From assembly GCA_029975525.1 (NCBI GenBank), contig JARKOX010000087.1, positions 1-44,675 on the forward strand: 44,675 nucleotides of DNA, written 5' to 3'. Both the position numbers and the translations under genes were made by a program. The notes under the pieces are model-generated. The model did not search any database, had not been told where the DNA came from, and saw only the letters and a program-made list of their open reading frames with translations. This stretch comes from Prolixibacteraceae bacterium (GTDB taxonomy: Bacteria > Bacteroidota > Bacteroidia > Bacteroidales > Prolixibacteraceae). Below are positions 24,591-35,747 of the stretch, one piece after another (the first letter of the stretch is position 1; each line of letters begins with the position of its first letter).

Positions 24591-25715
24591 ATGAAAACGG
24601 TAATCAAGGTTGTTTCGACCAAAGCTGACCTGCGGAAATTTATCTACCTCCCTGCCCGGATCCACCGGGATCATGCCAACTGGGTGCCTCCGATCTATTT
24701 GGACGATTGGGAATATTTCAACCCGAAAAAGAACCGGTCGTTTGCCTTTTGCGACACCGTGCTTTTGCTGGCTTTCCAAGGCAGGGAAGCGGTGGGGCGG
24801 GTGATGGGGATCATTCACCGCACCTACAACGAGCGGCACAACGAGCCGCATGCCCGTTTTGCCTGGCTCGAAACCGGTAACGACCCGGAAGTGTACGGTG
24901 CACTGCTGGGAGCCGTGGAAAACTGGGCACGCGAAAAGGGAATGACCCACCTGGTGGGGCCGCTGGGGTTTTCGGATAAAGACCCGCAGGGACTGCTCAT
25001 CGAAGGGTATGAACAGCCGGTGGTGCTGGCTTCCAACTGCAATTTTCCCTTTCTGGTGGAGCTGACCGAACAGTACGGTTTCCGCAAGAAAGTTGACCTG
25101 GTGGTTTACCAGATTCCGGTACCCGAGGTACTTCCGCCCATTTACCAGAAGATCAACCAGCGTTATCTGTCCCGCGAAACCGACCTGCAGGTTCTCGAAT
25201 TTACGTCCCGCCGAAAGGTGAAACCCTACATCTATCCGGTCCTCAACCTGGTCAACGAAACCTTTTCGGGCATCTACGGCTTTATTCCTTACACCGAAAA
25301 AGAGATGGACGAGATGGCCAACCGCTATCTGTACCTGATCGATCCACGTTATATCAAGATTGTGGTGAACGGCAGTCACGAGGTGGTGGCGTTCATCATC
25401 GGGATGTCGGACATCAGCAGCGGCATCCGGCAGGCCAAAGGCAGGCTGCTGCCATTTGGGTTTTTGCACCTGTTGCGGGCTGCCCGCCGCAGCAAACAGC
25501 TCAACCTGCTGCTGGGCGCTATCCGGCCCGACTACCAGGGGCGGGGTGTCGATGTGCTGATGGGAACCCGCATGATCGAGTCGGCACGGCTCACCGGCAA
25601 AACCACGCTCGATTCGCACCTCGAACTGGAAAGCAACACCAAAGTGAGGGCCGAAATGGAACGGATGGGCGGCAGGGTTTACAAACGTTTCCGCATTTTT
25701 GAAAAGGAGTTGTAA
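24591..25715 (+). CDS. GNAT-like N-acetyltransferase family protein
   Basis: A 374-aa soluble protein that resembles long GNAT-fold proteins found in Bacteroidota. The first half has LPARIHRDHANWVPPIY and GREAVGRVMGIIHRTYNE; after GPLGFSDKDPQGLLIEGYEQP comes a second half with the GNAT-like segment LLLGAIRPDYQGRGVDVLMGTRMIESARLTG, in which Q-G-R-G resembles the acetyl-CoA pyrophosphate loop (Q/RxxGxG/A). The acceptor is unknown. The frame opens at 24546 but the ATG at 24591 starts at the conserved part, with a near-consensus -7 box (TATCTTTC) just upstream. Confidence 0.75.
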   Translation: MKTVIKVVSTKADLRKFIYLPARIHRDHANWVPPIYLDDWEYFNPKKNRSFAFCDTVLLLAFQGREAVGRVMGIIHRTYNERHNEPHARFAWLETGNDPEVYGALLGAVENWAREKGMTHLVGPLGFSDKDPQGLLIEGYEQPVVLASNCNFPFLVELTEQYGFRKKVDLVVYQIPVPEVLPPIYQKINQRYLSRETDLQVLEFTSRRKVKPYIYPVLNLVNETFSGIYGFIPYTEKEMDEMANRYLYLIDPRYIKIVVNGSHEVVAFIIGMSDISSGIRQAKGRLLPFGFLHLLRAARRSKQLNLLLGAIRPDYQGRGVDVLMGTRMIESARLTGKTTLDSHLELESNTKVRAEMERMGGRVYKRFRIFEKEL

Positions 25716-26023
25716 AAATCACGTTGCCGGTTGGTTTTTTAAACAGCCCGGCCCCGCATGCCAGCAGCCGTCTTCCGCGAACACCGGCTTGGGAAATGAA
25801 AACGTTTCGGCGCTCTTTTCATCCGGTCGGTTGAGCCATTTGGAGAGAAAATATTTAAAGAGGATAAACTTGTCAGAGGGACTGCAGCGATGCGGTCTCT
25901 TTGTCATTGAAGGCCGGGGGTGCCTGTTTGCCTGACTTTTCTGCAAAAAACAAAAGGGCAGCCTGCTTGTTTGAAAGATCGGACAGGTTACCTGTCACAA
26001 AACATCATCTTGAAATTCCGGGT
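25716..26023. other. Gap of about 300 bp with a terminator-like hairpin and a palindrome
   Basis: A hairpin AGAGGGACTGCA-GCGA-TGCGGTCTCTTT near 25873-25902, with two G-T pairs, is a possible terminator of the GNAT gene. A perfect short palindrome GACAGG-TTA-CCTGTC at 25982-25996 stands 27 bp before the next ATG and could be an operator. No gene is supported here, although one frame is open through it. Confidence 0.4.
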
Positions 26024-28054
26024 ATGAAAAAAGAGAGAGCTGCCAATGCGCTGATCCGTGAATCGTCGCCTTACCTGCTGCAACACGCCCACAATCCGGT
26101 GAACTGGCTGCCGTGGGGAGATGCTGCACTTGAAGCAGCCCGGCGGCAGAACAAACTGTTGCTGGTCAGCATCGGATATGCCGCCTGCCACTGGTGCCAC
26201 GTGATGGAGCGCGAATGTTTTGAGGATGAACAGGTGGCCGCGGTGATGAACGAAGGGTATGTCTGTGTGAAGGTGGACCGGGAAGAGCGCCCCGATGTGG
26301 ACCACTTTTTTATGACCGCCGTGCAGCTGACCGGCGTGCAGGGCGGCTGGCCGCTCAACTGTATTGCCCTTCCCGACGGCCGGCCGGTGTGGGGAGGCAC
26401 CTACTTCCCAAAGGAGAGCTGGATTGAGGCGCTGCTGGAAGTTAACCGGAGTTTCAGCGCCAGTCCTGCCCAGGTGCTGCTGCATGCCGAAAACCTGGCC
26501 CGCGGCATCCGCCAGGCTTCGCTGCCGGTGAGCTCCGCACAGCACCTCCCGGTTAACCCGGCGCTGATCGACCGGGCGGTGGAGAACTGGAAGCTGTCGT
26601 TTGATACCCGGCATGGCGGCCGGAAGGGACGTCCCAAATTCCCGATGCCGGTTAGCCTGCAGTTTTTGCTTCATTATGGCGTGCTGCGCAACGATGTACA
26701 AATCTCCGGACAGGTAAAGCTGACGCTCGAAAAGATGGCGATGGGCGGGATATACGACCAGGCCGGCGGCGGGTTTGCCCGCTATTCGGTCGATGAATAC
26801 TGGAAAGTTCCCCATTTTGAAAAAATGCTTTACGACAACGGACAGCTGCTCAGTGTGTATGCGCAGGCGTACCAGGTGTGGGATTCCCCGCTTTTTCGTT
26901 CGGTAGTGGAGGAGACGGTCGGTTTTCTGGAACGCGAAATGCTGCACCCGTCGGGCGCCTTTTTTTCGTCGCTCGATGCCGACAGCGAAGGGGAAGAGGG
27001 GCGCTTTTATGTCTGGCAAAAAGAGGAGCTTGCCGAAACGCTGGGCGGTGATTTTGAGCTGTTTGGCGATTATTTTAACGTGAATGAAACCGGGTATTGG
27101 GAAGCGGGAAATTACATTCTGATACGGTCGGAACCGGATGAGGTTTTTGCGCAAAAACACAACCTGCCGCTGCCGGTACTGGCCGCGAAGATCGCCCGCT
27201 GGAAATCGTTGTTGTTGGCCCGGCGATCGCTGCGGGTTCGTCCGGCGCTCGATGATAAAATCCTCACCTCGTGGAATGCGCTGGTTTTAAGCGGTCTTTG
27301 CGAGGCATTCCGGGCTACCGGAGAACCCCGTTTTCGCGAACTGGCCATCCGCAACGCCCTCTTTCTCCACCAACAGGTGAGCTCCTCCGATGGAACCGTT
27401 TTTCATACCTGGAAAGCGGGAAAGGCTTCCGTGACCGGTTTCCTGGAAGATTATGCGCTGACAGCCCGGGCTTTCCTGGCGCTGTTTGAAATTACCGGAG
27501 AGGAGGAGTGGGCGTTTCGGGCTTTGCACCTGACTGAAAATGCCATTGAAAAATTCTGGGAGGAGGAAGCCGGCCTTTTCTATTTTTCAGAAAAAGGGAA
27601 CAACACGGTTATCACCAACCATTTTCAACTTGACGACAATGTGTTGCCGGCCTCCAATTCGGTGATGGCGCAAAATCTTTTCCGGCACTATCTGCTGTTT
27701 GGCAATTCCGGATATTTGCAGAAAGTTCACCGGATGGTGCAGGCTGCCGGGCGCTTATTTGCTGACTACCCGGCGGCGTATGCCAACTGGGGAAGTGTGA
27801 TGCTTAACCTGACTGAACCGTATTTCGAAGTGGCTGTGTGCGGCGAAAACGCGTTGAAGCTTGCTGCCAGCATGCAGCGCAGCTATTTGCCGCAGCTGCT
27901 GTGGGCCCCCGCCCAAAACAAAAGCCGGCTTCCGTTACTCGAAAACCGGCTCGTAAAAGGGAAAACTCTTATTTATACTTGTCGCGAAGGCATTTGTCAA
28001 TTGCCGGTGGAAACCGCTGCCGAAGCGATGGCGCTGATTCAGGGCAGCCAATAA
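26024..28054 (+). CDS. DUF255 / thioredoxin-like and six-hairpin glycosidase-like protein (YyaL/SPATA20 family)
   Basis: A 676-aa protein with an N-terminal thioredoxin-like DUF255 domain: NALIRESSPYLLQHAHNPVNW at the start, the CxxC motif in AACHWCHVMERECF (about residue 57-60), and VDREERPDVD. The remaining about 500 residues form an (alpha/alpha)6 barrel related to N-acylglucosamine 2-epimerases (GGIYDQAGGGFARYSVDEYWKVPHFEKMLYDNGQL is the best signature). The biochemical role of the family (YyaL in Bacillus, SPATA20 in animals) is not known. Start at 26024 chosen because the family begins with about ten residues before RESSPYLLQ. It is convergent with folE, with 9 bp between the stop codons. 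Confidence 0.93.
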   Translation: MKKERAANALIRESSPYLLQHAHNPVNWLPWGDAALEAARRQNKLLLVSIGYAACHWCHVMERECFEDEQVAAVMNEGYVCVKVDREERPDVDHFFMTAVQLTGVQGGWPLNCIALPDGRPVWGGTYFPKESWIEALLEVNRSFSASPAQVLLHAENLARGIRQASLPVSSAQHLPVNPALIDRAVENWKLSFDTRHGGRKGRPKFPMPVSLQFLLHYGVLRNDVQISGQVKLTLEKMAMGGIYDQAGGGFARYSVDEYWKVPHFEKMLYDNGQLLSVYAQAYQVWDSPLFRSVVEETVGFLEREMLHPSGAFFSSLDADSEGEEGRFYVWQKEELAETLGGDFELFGDYFNVNETGYWEAGNYILIRSEPDEVFAQKHNLPLPVLAAKIARWKSLLLARRSLRVRPALDDKILTSWNALVLSGLCEAFRATGEPRFRELAIRNALFLHQQVSSSDGTVFHTWKAGKASVTGFLEDYALTARAFLALFEITGEEEWAFRALHLTENAIEKFWEEEAGLFYFSEKGNNTVITNHFQLDDNVLPASNSVMAQNLFRHYLLFGNSGYLQKVHRMVQAAGRLFADYPAAYANWGSVMLNLTEPYFEVAVCGENALKLAASMQRSYLPQLLWAPAQNKSRLPLLENRLVKGKTLIYTCREGICQLPVETAAEAMALIQGSQ

Positions 28055-28063
28055 GCTGCCGCC

Positions 28064-28789
28064 TTACAGGTTGACATATTTCAGAAATTCGTCGCGTGTG
28101 GCGCGGTCGATAAACTTTCCGGAATATTCGGCGGTAACCGTACTGCTGGTGTCGTCCTGGATGCCCCGGCACGAAACACACAGGTGTTTGGCGTCGATCA
28201 GCACGGCAACATCTTCGGTTTTGAGCACCTTTTTCAGCTCACTGGCAATCTGGACCGTCAGCCGCTCCTGCACCTGCGGGCGCCGCGCAAAATAGTCCAC
28301 AATGCGGTTGATTTTCGACAGGCCGATCACCTGTCCGCTCGAGATGTAGGCCACGTGCGCCTTCCCGATGATCGGCAGAAAATGGTGTTCGCAAAACGAC
28401 TGAACCGTAATATCTTTCTCCACCAGCATTTCGTTGTATCTGAATTTGTTTTCAAAGACCGAAATGTGGGGTTTGTTTTCCGGATTGAGGCCGTAAAAAA
28501 TCTCCCTGACAAACATTTTGGCTACCCGGTGCGGGGTGCCGCGCAAACTGTCGTCGGTGAGGTCCAGACCGAGTGTTTCCAGTATTTCGCGGAACTTTTC
28601 ACTGATGATCTCCATCTTCTGGTTGTCGGTCAGCTCGAAGGCATCTTTTCGCAGGGGTGTTTCAATCGAAGTAGCGATGTGGTGATCGCCCATTGCGTCA
28701 AATCCGTCGGCTTCTCCGGCTTCCGGGTGGCGCCTGCCGTTAACTTTCCCGTTCCCGTTCAGGCTTTTGAAAATTACCTCTTCCTTCAT
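28064..28789 (-). CDS. folE: GTP cyclohydrolase I
   Basis: Converts GTP to 7,8-dihydroneopterin triphosphate, the first step of folate and pterin synthesis. The 241-aa protein carries an extra N-terminal stretch of about 50 polar residues and then the complete fold. Zinc ligands are Cys133 and His136 (SFCEHHFLPI) and Cys204 (KHLCVSCRG). Further active-site blocks are GTPHRVAKMF, VIGLSKINRIVDYFARRPQVQERLT and the C-terminal RATRDEFL. All catalytic residues are present, so it should be active; the zinc-dependent class IA is indicated. It converges on the DUF255 gene. A 35-codon ORF lies 21 bp upstream on the same strand. Confidence 0.95.
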   Translation of the reverse strand: MKEEVIFKSLNGNGKVNGRRHPEAGEADGFDAMGDHHIATSIETPLRKDAFELTDNQKMEIISEKFREILETLGLDLTDDSLRGTPHRVAKMFVREIFYGLNPENKPHISVFENKFRYNEMLVEKDITVQSFCEHHFLPIIGKAHVAYISSGQVIGLSKINRIVDYFARRPQVQERLTVQIASELKKVLKTEDVAVLIDAKHLCVSCRGIQDDTSSTVTAEYSGKFIDRATRDEFLKYVNL

Positions 28790-28810
28790 CTCTGTGCTTT
28801 TAAAAATTGT

Positions 28811-28918
28811 TTATTGACCCAATGCCCTGGCAGAGTTTTTATTGAAATCGGCCGGATAGAAAATTTCCTGGTCGTGTCGGGCGTTTTCGCCTGCCTGAAT
28901 ATCTTCCCTGCGGTTCAT
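28811..28918 (-). CDS. Possible small protein upstream of folE (35 aa)
   Basis: An ATG at 28918 opens a 35-codon frame on the minus strand, beginning MNRREDIQAGENARHDQE and ending NSARALGQ, and stopping 21 bp before folE. The composition is hydrophilic and its codons look like those of neighbouring genes. No family recognised; it could be a real small protein cotranscribed with folE or a chance frame. Confidence 0.35.
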   Translation of the reverse strand: MNRREDIQAGENARHDQEIFYPADFNKNSARALGQ

Positions 28919-29284
28919 TTCATCTTTCTCGTTTAATGGCGTGTAATAAAACAGACTATTTTGTCTTTTGTTTATGGTTTTAAAATATTTTTATAAACAA
29001 AAAAGGATGTTTTTGTTTTATTTCTTTGAAAATAAGTTGTTTGGTGATTTTCAGGAAGCAGCCAACAACCAGGAGAAACTTCAGGACAATCAGTGGGTAA
29101 AGTTCCAGTTCTGTGTTGTTGAACATTTCGGGAAGAAAACAATGGCGGAGAGTTTTCCGGGGAGCTGCCGCCCCTGTGCTGATGCTGTCCTTGCCCCGAA
29201 ACATGTTGGGGACCTGACCGGCTATTTGTATTTTCCCTGTCTGAAACGATGAAATGAGCATGATTGTTCTAAACACAAAATAGT
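28919..29284. other. Intergenic region between folE and the fucosidase gene
   Basis: No gene is supported. An open plus-strand frame (28968-29252) has no start context, family likeness or conserved codon use. The AT-rich part at 28940-29030 probably holds the folE-side promoter on the minus strand, though no clear TAnnTTTG is visible. The 108-bp repeat follows directly. Confidence 0.4.
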
Positions 29285-29392
29285 AATGAAAATATTTTCA
29301 TGCGAATTCCATCTCGTTGCTAAACTGGTTTGAAATAATTCACTGATTACGAGAGTTATAGAAATAAGATTGTAAATTTATACGAATGAAAA
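29285..29392 (+). repeat. 108-bp dispersed repeat, copy 1, upstream of the fucosidase gene
   Basis: This segment recurs in inverted orientation at 44557-44665 with 7 differences by eye, about 93 percent identity. One end carries the 16-bp perfect palindrome ATGAAAATATTTTCAT. Similarity stops abruptly at both ends. It ends 10 bp before the fucosidase ATG and thus includes that gene's upstream control region. Confidence 0.85.
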
Positions 29393-29402
29393 GTAACGTA
29401 AC

Positions 29403-30698
<1,296 letters not shown>

Positions 30699-30724
30699 TA
30701 TAATTGTTTGAAATCAGTGTGAAA

Positions 30725-30753
30725 GGGCCGTTCTGCAAAGAGCGGCTTTTTTA
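30725..30753 (+). terminator. Rho-independent terminator after the fucosidase gene
   Basis: GCCGTTC and GAGCGGC pair (one G-T pair) around TGCAAA, followed by six T, about 30 bp behind the stop codon. Confidence 0.75.
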
Positions 30754-30916
30754 TTCCCCCCCGCAAATTATCCCGCCCAACGCGGTCGGCCGGCGACATG
30801 GGTATGTTTTAAAGTAGGTTAAGGAAAAATACGAAGCAGCCCTGCAACTTTTGCCCTTGTTCTACTGTTAATGAAGAGGCTGAAAAACCAATTACATTTT
30901 ATAAAAACTGAAGATC

Positions 30917-33178
30917 ATGTTTGATTTGAACCTTATCCGGAAAGTATATGCCGAATTGCCGCAACGGGTACAGCTGGCGCGGAAAATGCTCAACCGCCCG
31001 ATGACCTATGCGGAAAAAATCCTCTACGCCCACCTTTTCGATTTTGCAGAGCTCAAACCGTATGAACGGGGAAAATCGTATGTCGATTTTGCCCCCGACC
31101 GGGTAGCCATGCAGGACGCAACCGCCCAGATGGCGTTGCTTCAGTTTATGAATGCCGGGAAAAAGAAAACAGCAGTCCCGTCCACCGTCCACTGCGACCA
31201 CCTTATCCTGGCCCATGTGAACGGCAAAGCCGACCTGGGCGTGGCGCTCGACAGCAACCGCGAAGTGTTTGGTTTTCTCGAATCGGTTTCCAACAAATAT
31301 GGCATCGGTTTCTGGAAACCGGGTGCCGGGATCATCCACCAGGTGATCCTTGAAAATTATGCCTTCCCCGGCGGAATGATGATCGGAACCGACTCGCACA
31401 CGCCCAATGCCGGCGGCCTCGGAATGGTCGCCATCGGGGTGGGAGGGGCCGACGCCGTCGATGTGATGGCCGGAATGCCCTGGGAGCTGAAAATGCCCAA
31501 ACTGATCGGCGTGAAACTGACCGGCAAACTCAGCGGCTGGAGCGCGCCCAAAGATATTATCCTGAAAGTGGCCGGCATTCTTACCGTCAAAGGCGGCACC
31601 GGCGCCATCATCGAATATTTTGGCGAAGGCGCCCGTTCGCTCTCGGCAACCGGCAAAGGCACCATCTGTAACATGGGAGCCGAGGTGGGGGCAACCACCT
31701 CGCTGTTTGCCTACGACGAGAGTATGGAACGTTACCTGAAAGCCACCGGCCGCTCGGAAGTGGTTGCGGCTGCCCGCCCCGTCAAACAGGAACTGACCGC
31801 CGACCCCGAAGTGTATGAAAATCCGGAGAAATATTTTGACCAGCTGATCGAGATCAACCTCTCGGAACTGGAGCCGCACATCAACGGCCCATTTACCCCC
31901 GACCGCGCCACCCCCATTTCGAAGATCGGGGAAGAGGCGCGCAAAAATGGGTGGCCCCTCAACATTTCGGTGGGGCTCATCGGCAGTTGCACCAACTCAT
32001 CGTATGAAGATATCAGCCGCGCCGCCTCGGTTGCCCGGCAGGCATTGCTCAAAGGACTGAAAGCCAAATCGGAGTTTACCGTCACGCCCGGCTCCGAGCA
32101 GGTACGCTACACCATCGAACGCGACGGGTTTATCGACATTTTTGAAAATATCGGCGGAAAAGTGTTTGCCAACGCCTGCGGCCCCTGCATCGGACAGTGG
32201 TCGAGGCCGGGCGCCGAAAAACAGGAGAAGAACACCATTGTGCACTCTTTCAACCGCAACTTCTCGAAACGCGCCGACGGCAATCCCAATACCCACGCAT
32301 TTGTCACCTCGCCCGAGCTGGTTACCGCCCTGGCCATCGCCGGAACGCTCGAATTTAACCCGCTCACCGACACGCTGGTGAACGAAAACGGCGAGGCGGT
32401 AAAACTCGATCCGCCCAGCGGCTTCGAGCTGCCGCCCAAAGGTTTTGCTGTGGAAGATGCCGGCTACCAGGCGCCTGCCGACGACGGAGCTTCGGTGGAA
32501 GTGGTGGTCGACCCGAAATCGAACCGCTTACAGCTGCTTTCGCCTTTCCGCCCCTGGGACGGGAAGAATATCACCGGGGCGCGGCTGCTCATCAAAGCTT
32601 CCGGAAAATGCACCACCGACCACATTTCGATGGCGGGACCGTGGCTGCGTTACCGCGGCCATCTCGACAATATCTCGAATAACCTGCTGATCGGGGCAGT
32701 GAATGCCTTCAACCAGGAGACCAACAAGGTGAAGAACCTGCTTACCGGCGAATACGGCGAAGTGCCGGCCGTACAGCGGGCCTACAAAGCTGCCGGCATC
32801 CCCACCGTGGTGGTGGGCGACCACAACTACGGCGAAGGCTCCTCCCGCGAACATGCGGCAATGGAACCCCGTCATCTGGGCGTTGCAGCGGTCATCGTCA
32901 AATCTTTTGCACGCATTCACGAAACCAATCTGAAAAAACAGGGCATGTTGGCGCTCACTTTTGCCCGGGAAGCCGATTACGACCTGATCCGCGAAGATGA
33001 TCTGCTCAACTTCACCGATCTGACCGGCTTCGAACCCGGAAAACCACTCCATCTCGAAGTGGTTCATGCCGACGGGAGCAAGGAGCTCCTCACGCTGAAC
33101 CACTCTTACAACCAGCAGCAAATCGGCTGGTTTAAAGCCGGCTCGGCCCTGAACCTGATCAGTCAGCAAGAAAAATAA
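30917..33178 (+). CDS. acn: Aconitate hydratase, mitochondrial (ACO2) type
   Basis: Interconverts citrate and isocitrate with a [4Fe-4S] cluster. The 753-aa length and order match the mitochondrial-type aconitases of Bacteroidota rather than E. coli AcnA/AcnB. Cluster Cys residues are in [11 protein letters not shown] and the pair in [11 protein letters not shown]. Other family blocks are [24 protein letters not shown], and in the swivelling C-terminal domain [14 protein letters not shown] and [19 protein letters not shown]. First gene of the acn-icd-icd-gltA cluster; the spacing to the next gene is 11 bp, so they are one operon. A 218-bp gap before it contains the fucosidase terminator and presumably the operon promoter, which I could not locate. 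Confidence 0.95.
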   Translation: MFDLNLIRKVYAELPQRVQLARKMLNRPMTYAEKILYAHLFDFAELKPYERGKSYVDFAPDRVAMQDATAQMALLQFMNAGKKKTAVPSTVHCDHLILAHVNGKADLGVALDSNREVFGFLESVSNKYGIGFWKPGAGIIHQVILENYAFPGGMMIGTDSHTPNAGGLGMVAIGVGGADAVDVMAGMPWELKMPKLIGVKLTGKLSGWSAPKDIILKVAGILTVKGGTGAIIEYFGEGARSLSATGKGTICNMGAEVGATTSLFAYDESMERYLKATGRSEVVAAARPVKQELTADPEVYENPEKYFDQLIEINLSELEPHINGPFTPDRATPISKIGEEARKNGWPLNISVGLIGSCTNSSYEDISRAASVARQALLKGLKAKSEFTVTPGSEQVRYTIERDGFIDIFENIGGKVFANACGPCIGQWSRPGAEKQEKNTIVHSFNRNFSKRADGNPNTHAFVTSPELVTALAIAGTLEFNPLTDTLVNENGEAVKLDPPSGFELPPKGFAVEDAGYQAPADDGASVEVVVDPKSNRLQLLSPFRPWDGKNITGARLLIKASGKCTTDHISMAGPWLRYRGHLDNISNNLLIGAVNAFNQETNKVKNLLTGEYGEVPAVQRAYKAAGIPTVVVGDHNYGEGSSREHAAMEPRHLGVAAVIVKSFARIHETNLKKQGMLALTFAREADYDLIREDDLLNFTDLTGFEPGKPLHLEVVHADGSKELLTLNHSYNQQQIGWFKAGSALNLISQQEK

Positions 33179-33189
33179 TCCGCAAGTCT

Positions 33190-34422
33190 ATGCAAAAAAT
33201 AAAAGTACTCAACCCGGTCGTCGAGTTGGACGGCGATGAGATGACCCGGGTCATCTGGCAGTTTATCAAGGAGAAATTGATTTTGCCTTACCTGGATATC
33301 GATCTGAAATATTACGATTTGGGCATCGGGCACCGCGACGCTACCGACGACCAGGTGACGGTGGAGGCAGCGCAGGCCATCCTGAAATACGGCGTTGGCG
33401 TCAAATGTGCCACCATCACACCCGATGAGGCGCGTGTCCGGGAGTTCGGGCTGAAGAAGATGTGGAAGTCGCCCAACGGCACTATCCGCAACATCCTCGA
33501 CGGGACCGTATTCCGCGAACCGATCCTCATCCGCAATGTGCCGCGGCTGGTGCCGGGATGGAACAAGCCCATCTGCATCGGGCGCCACGCATTTGGCGAC
33601 CAGTACCGCGCCACCGATTTTGTCACCCGGGGAAAAGGAAAGCTCACCATCACATTTACCCCTGCCGATGGCAGCGCTCCGGTTACCCGCGAGGTTTACG
33701 ATTTTGAAGGCGACGGCGTGGCGCTGGCCATGTACAACACCGATGCGTCGATCCGCGGATTTGCCCGCTCGTGTATGAACCAGGCGCTGGTAAAAGGCTG
33801 GCCGCTCTACCTCTCGACCAAAAATACCATTCTGAAAAAATACGACGGAAGGTTTAAAGACCTTTTTCAGGAGGTATTTGAAACCGAATTCAGGGAGCAG
33901 TTTGCAGCGGCCGGCATCACTTACGAACATCGCCTGATCGACGACATGGTGGCTGCCGCGCTCAAATGGGACGGCGGTTTTGTGTGGGCATGCAAAAATT
34001 ACGACGGCGATGTGCAGAGCGACACCGTGGCGCAGGGCTTCGGCTCGCTGGGGCTGATGACTTCGGTGCTGGTGACCCCCGACGGCAAAACCCTGGAGGC
34101 CGAAGCCGCCCACGGAACAGTGACCCGTCACTACCGGCTGCACCAGCAGGGAAAACCAACCTCGACCAATCCCATCGCCTCGATTTATGCCTGGACGCGC
34201 GGGCTTGCTTTCCGCGGCAAGCTCGACCACACGCCCGAACTGGTGCATTTTGCCGAAACACTGGAGCAGGTGTGTGTGGAAACCGTCGAGGCCGGGAAGA
34301 TGACCAAAGACCTGGCCCTGATTGTTCACGGCGACCAGCTGAAACCGGAGCACTACCTCACTACCGAAGGTTTCCTCTCGGCGATCGATGACAACCTCCG
34401 GGCAAAACTTGGGAAAGGATGA
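33190..34422 (+). CDS. icd: Isocitrate dehydrogenase, type II (eukaryotic-like, NADP-type)
   Basis: Oxidatively decarboxylates isocitrate to 2-oxoglutarate. The 410-aa protein is like the dimeric NADP-dependent IDH1/IDH2 of eukaryotes: [21 protein letters not shown] near the start, [20 protein letters not shown] (substrate Ser/Arg), [24 protein letters not shown] and [12 protein letters not shown]. The Arg-His pair in TVTRHYR binds the 2'-phosphate of NADP in this subfamily, so NADP use is predicted. It is followed 27 bp later by an unrelated-subfamily isocitrate dehydrogenase. All residues needed for activity seem present. Confidence 0.93.
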   Translation: MQKIKVLNPVVELDGDEMTRVIWQFIKEKLILPYLDIDLKYYDLGIGHRDATDDQVTVEAAQAILKYGVGVKCATITPDEARVREFGLKKMWKSPNGTIRNILDGTVFREPILIRNVPRLVPGWNKPICIGRHAFGDQYRATDFVTRGKGKLTITFTPADGSAPVTREVYDFEGDGVALAMYNTDASIRGFARSCMNQALVKGWPLYLSTKNTILKKYDGRFKDLFQEVFETEFREQFAAAGITYEHRLIDDMVAAALKWDGGFVWACKNYDGDVQSDTVAQGFGSLGLMTSVLVTPDGKTLEAEAAHGTVTRHYRLHQQGKPTSTNPIASIYAWTRGLAFRGKLDHTPELVHFAETLEQVCVETVEAGKMTKDLALIVHGDQLKPEHYLTTEGFLSAIDDNLRAKLGKG

Positions 34423-34449
34423 TCTTTAAAAACTGATAACCAACCGCAG

Positions 34450-35715
34450 ATGAATGCAAAAATCGAAATACAACAGCAGCAGGTGGTCGCCCCCGACCGG
34501 CCGGTTATCCCCTTTATCGAAGGCGATGGGATCGGGAAGGATATTACCGCCCCCTCGCAGCGGGTGATCGACGCAGCAGTGGATCGGGCTTACGGCGGCC
34601 GGCGGCAGCTGCTCTGGTACGAAGTGCTGGCCGGCGAAAAAGCGTTCCGGCAGACCGGCGAATGGCTGCCCGAAACAACGCTCAAGGCTTTCCGCGAATA
34701 CCTGGTGGGGGTGAAGGGACCGCTGCAAACGCCCGTGGGCGGCGGCATCCGCTCGCTGAACGTGGCGCTGCGCCAATCCCTCGACCTGTTTGTTTGCCTG
34801 CGCCCCGTGCGCTGGTTTAAAGGCGTTCCTTCGCCCATCCGCTACCCTTCGCTGGTCGATATGCACATCTTCCGCGAAAACACCGAAGATATCTACGCCG
34901 GCATCGAATACATGGCCGGCGAAGCGGATACCCGCAAATTCAGGGATTTTCTCATCAACGAAATGGGGGTCGACAAAATCCGCTTCCCCGAAAGTTCGTC
35001 GTTTGGCGTTAAGCCGGTTTCCCGCGACGGTTCGGAGCGGCTGATCCGTGCGGCGATCCAGTATGCTGTCGCCCGTCGGCTGCCTTCGGTTACGCTGGTC
35101 CACAAAGGCAATATCATGAAGTTTACCGAAGGGGCTTTCAAAAATTGGGGCTATGCCCTGGCCGAAAAGGAATTTCCGCAGCAGACCTTTACCTGGCAGC
35201 AGTATGAGAAAGTGAAGGAGGAGCGCGGAAAGCCGGCCGCCGACCAGGCGCTGGCCGACGCTAAAAAAGCCGGTAAAGTGGTGATCAAGGATGTGATTAC
35301 CGACGCTTTTCTGCAGGAGTCGCTCCTGCGCCCGTACGACCATTCGGTGATTGCCACCCTCAACCTGAACGGGGACTACATTTCCGACCAGCTGGCCGCC
35401 ATGGTGGGCGGAATAGGCATTTCACCCGGCGCCAATATCAACTACCACAGCGGTTACGCCATTTTTGAGGCAACCCACGGCACGGCTCCCAACATCGCCG
35501 GGACCGGCCAGGCCAATCCCAGCTCGCTGATCCTTTCGTGCGTGATGCTGCTGGAGTATATCGGCTGGCACGAAGCGGCCGAAAAAGTTTACGACGGCAT
35601 GGAGCACACCTTTTCGAAACGGAGGGTCACCGCCGACCTGTTTGCCCAGATGGAAGGGGCTACCCTGCTGTCAACGGCCGAATTTGCCGACGAAATTATC
35701 CGGAACATGCACTAA
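34450..35715 (+). CDS. icd: Isocitrate dehydrogenase, type I, cofactor site of NAD type
   Basis: Same reaction as the preceding gene, but in the bacterial (E. coli Icd-like) subfamily. The 421-aa protein has [13 protein letters not shown], substrate-loop [13 protein letters not shown] (with the phosphorylatable Ser of E. coli), [14 protein letters not shown] and [16 protein letters not shown]. The residues that in E. coli Icd bind the NADP phosphate are changed: Lys344/Tyr345/Val351/Arg395 correspond here to Asn348/Ile349/Ala355/Ala399. Ile and Ala at the second and third positions are the NAD-type choices, so NAD dependence is predicted. It is 27 bp behind the type II enzyme and 32 bp before gltA. 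Confidence 0.92.
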   Translation: MNAKIEIQQQQVVAPDRPVIPFIEGDGIGKDITAPSQRVIDAAVDRAYGGRRQLLWYEVLAGEKAFRQTGEWLPETTLKAFREYLVGVKGPLQTPVGGGIRSLNVALRQSLDLFVCLRPVRWFKGVPSPIRYPSLVDMHIFRENTEDIYAGIEYMAGEADTRKFRDFLINEMGVDKIRFPESSSFGVKPVSRDGSERLIRAAIQYAVARRLPSVTLVHKGNIMKFTEGAFKNWGYALAEKEFPQQTFTWQQYEKVKEERGKPAADQALADAKKAGKVVIKDVITDAFLQESLLRPYDHSVIATLNLNGDYISDQLAAMVGGIGISPGANINYHSGYAIFEATHGTAPNIAGTGQANPSSLILSCVMLLEYIGWHEAAEKVYDGMEHTFSKRRVTADLFAQMEGATLLSTAEFADEIIRNMH

Positions 35716-35747
35716 TCTCAGAATAGGAATCATTTAATCAGATCACG

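Noticed and set aside
28968-29252. 94-codon plus-strand frame between folE and the fucosidase
   Set aside because: Starts in AT-rich promoter-like DNA, no conserved features, no likely start.
33163-34353. 396-codon minus-strand frame over the type II icd gene
   Set aside because: Shadow of an unmistakable enzyme gene.
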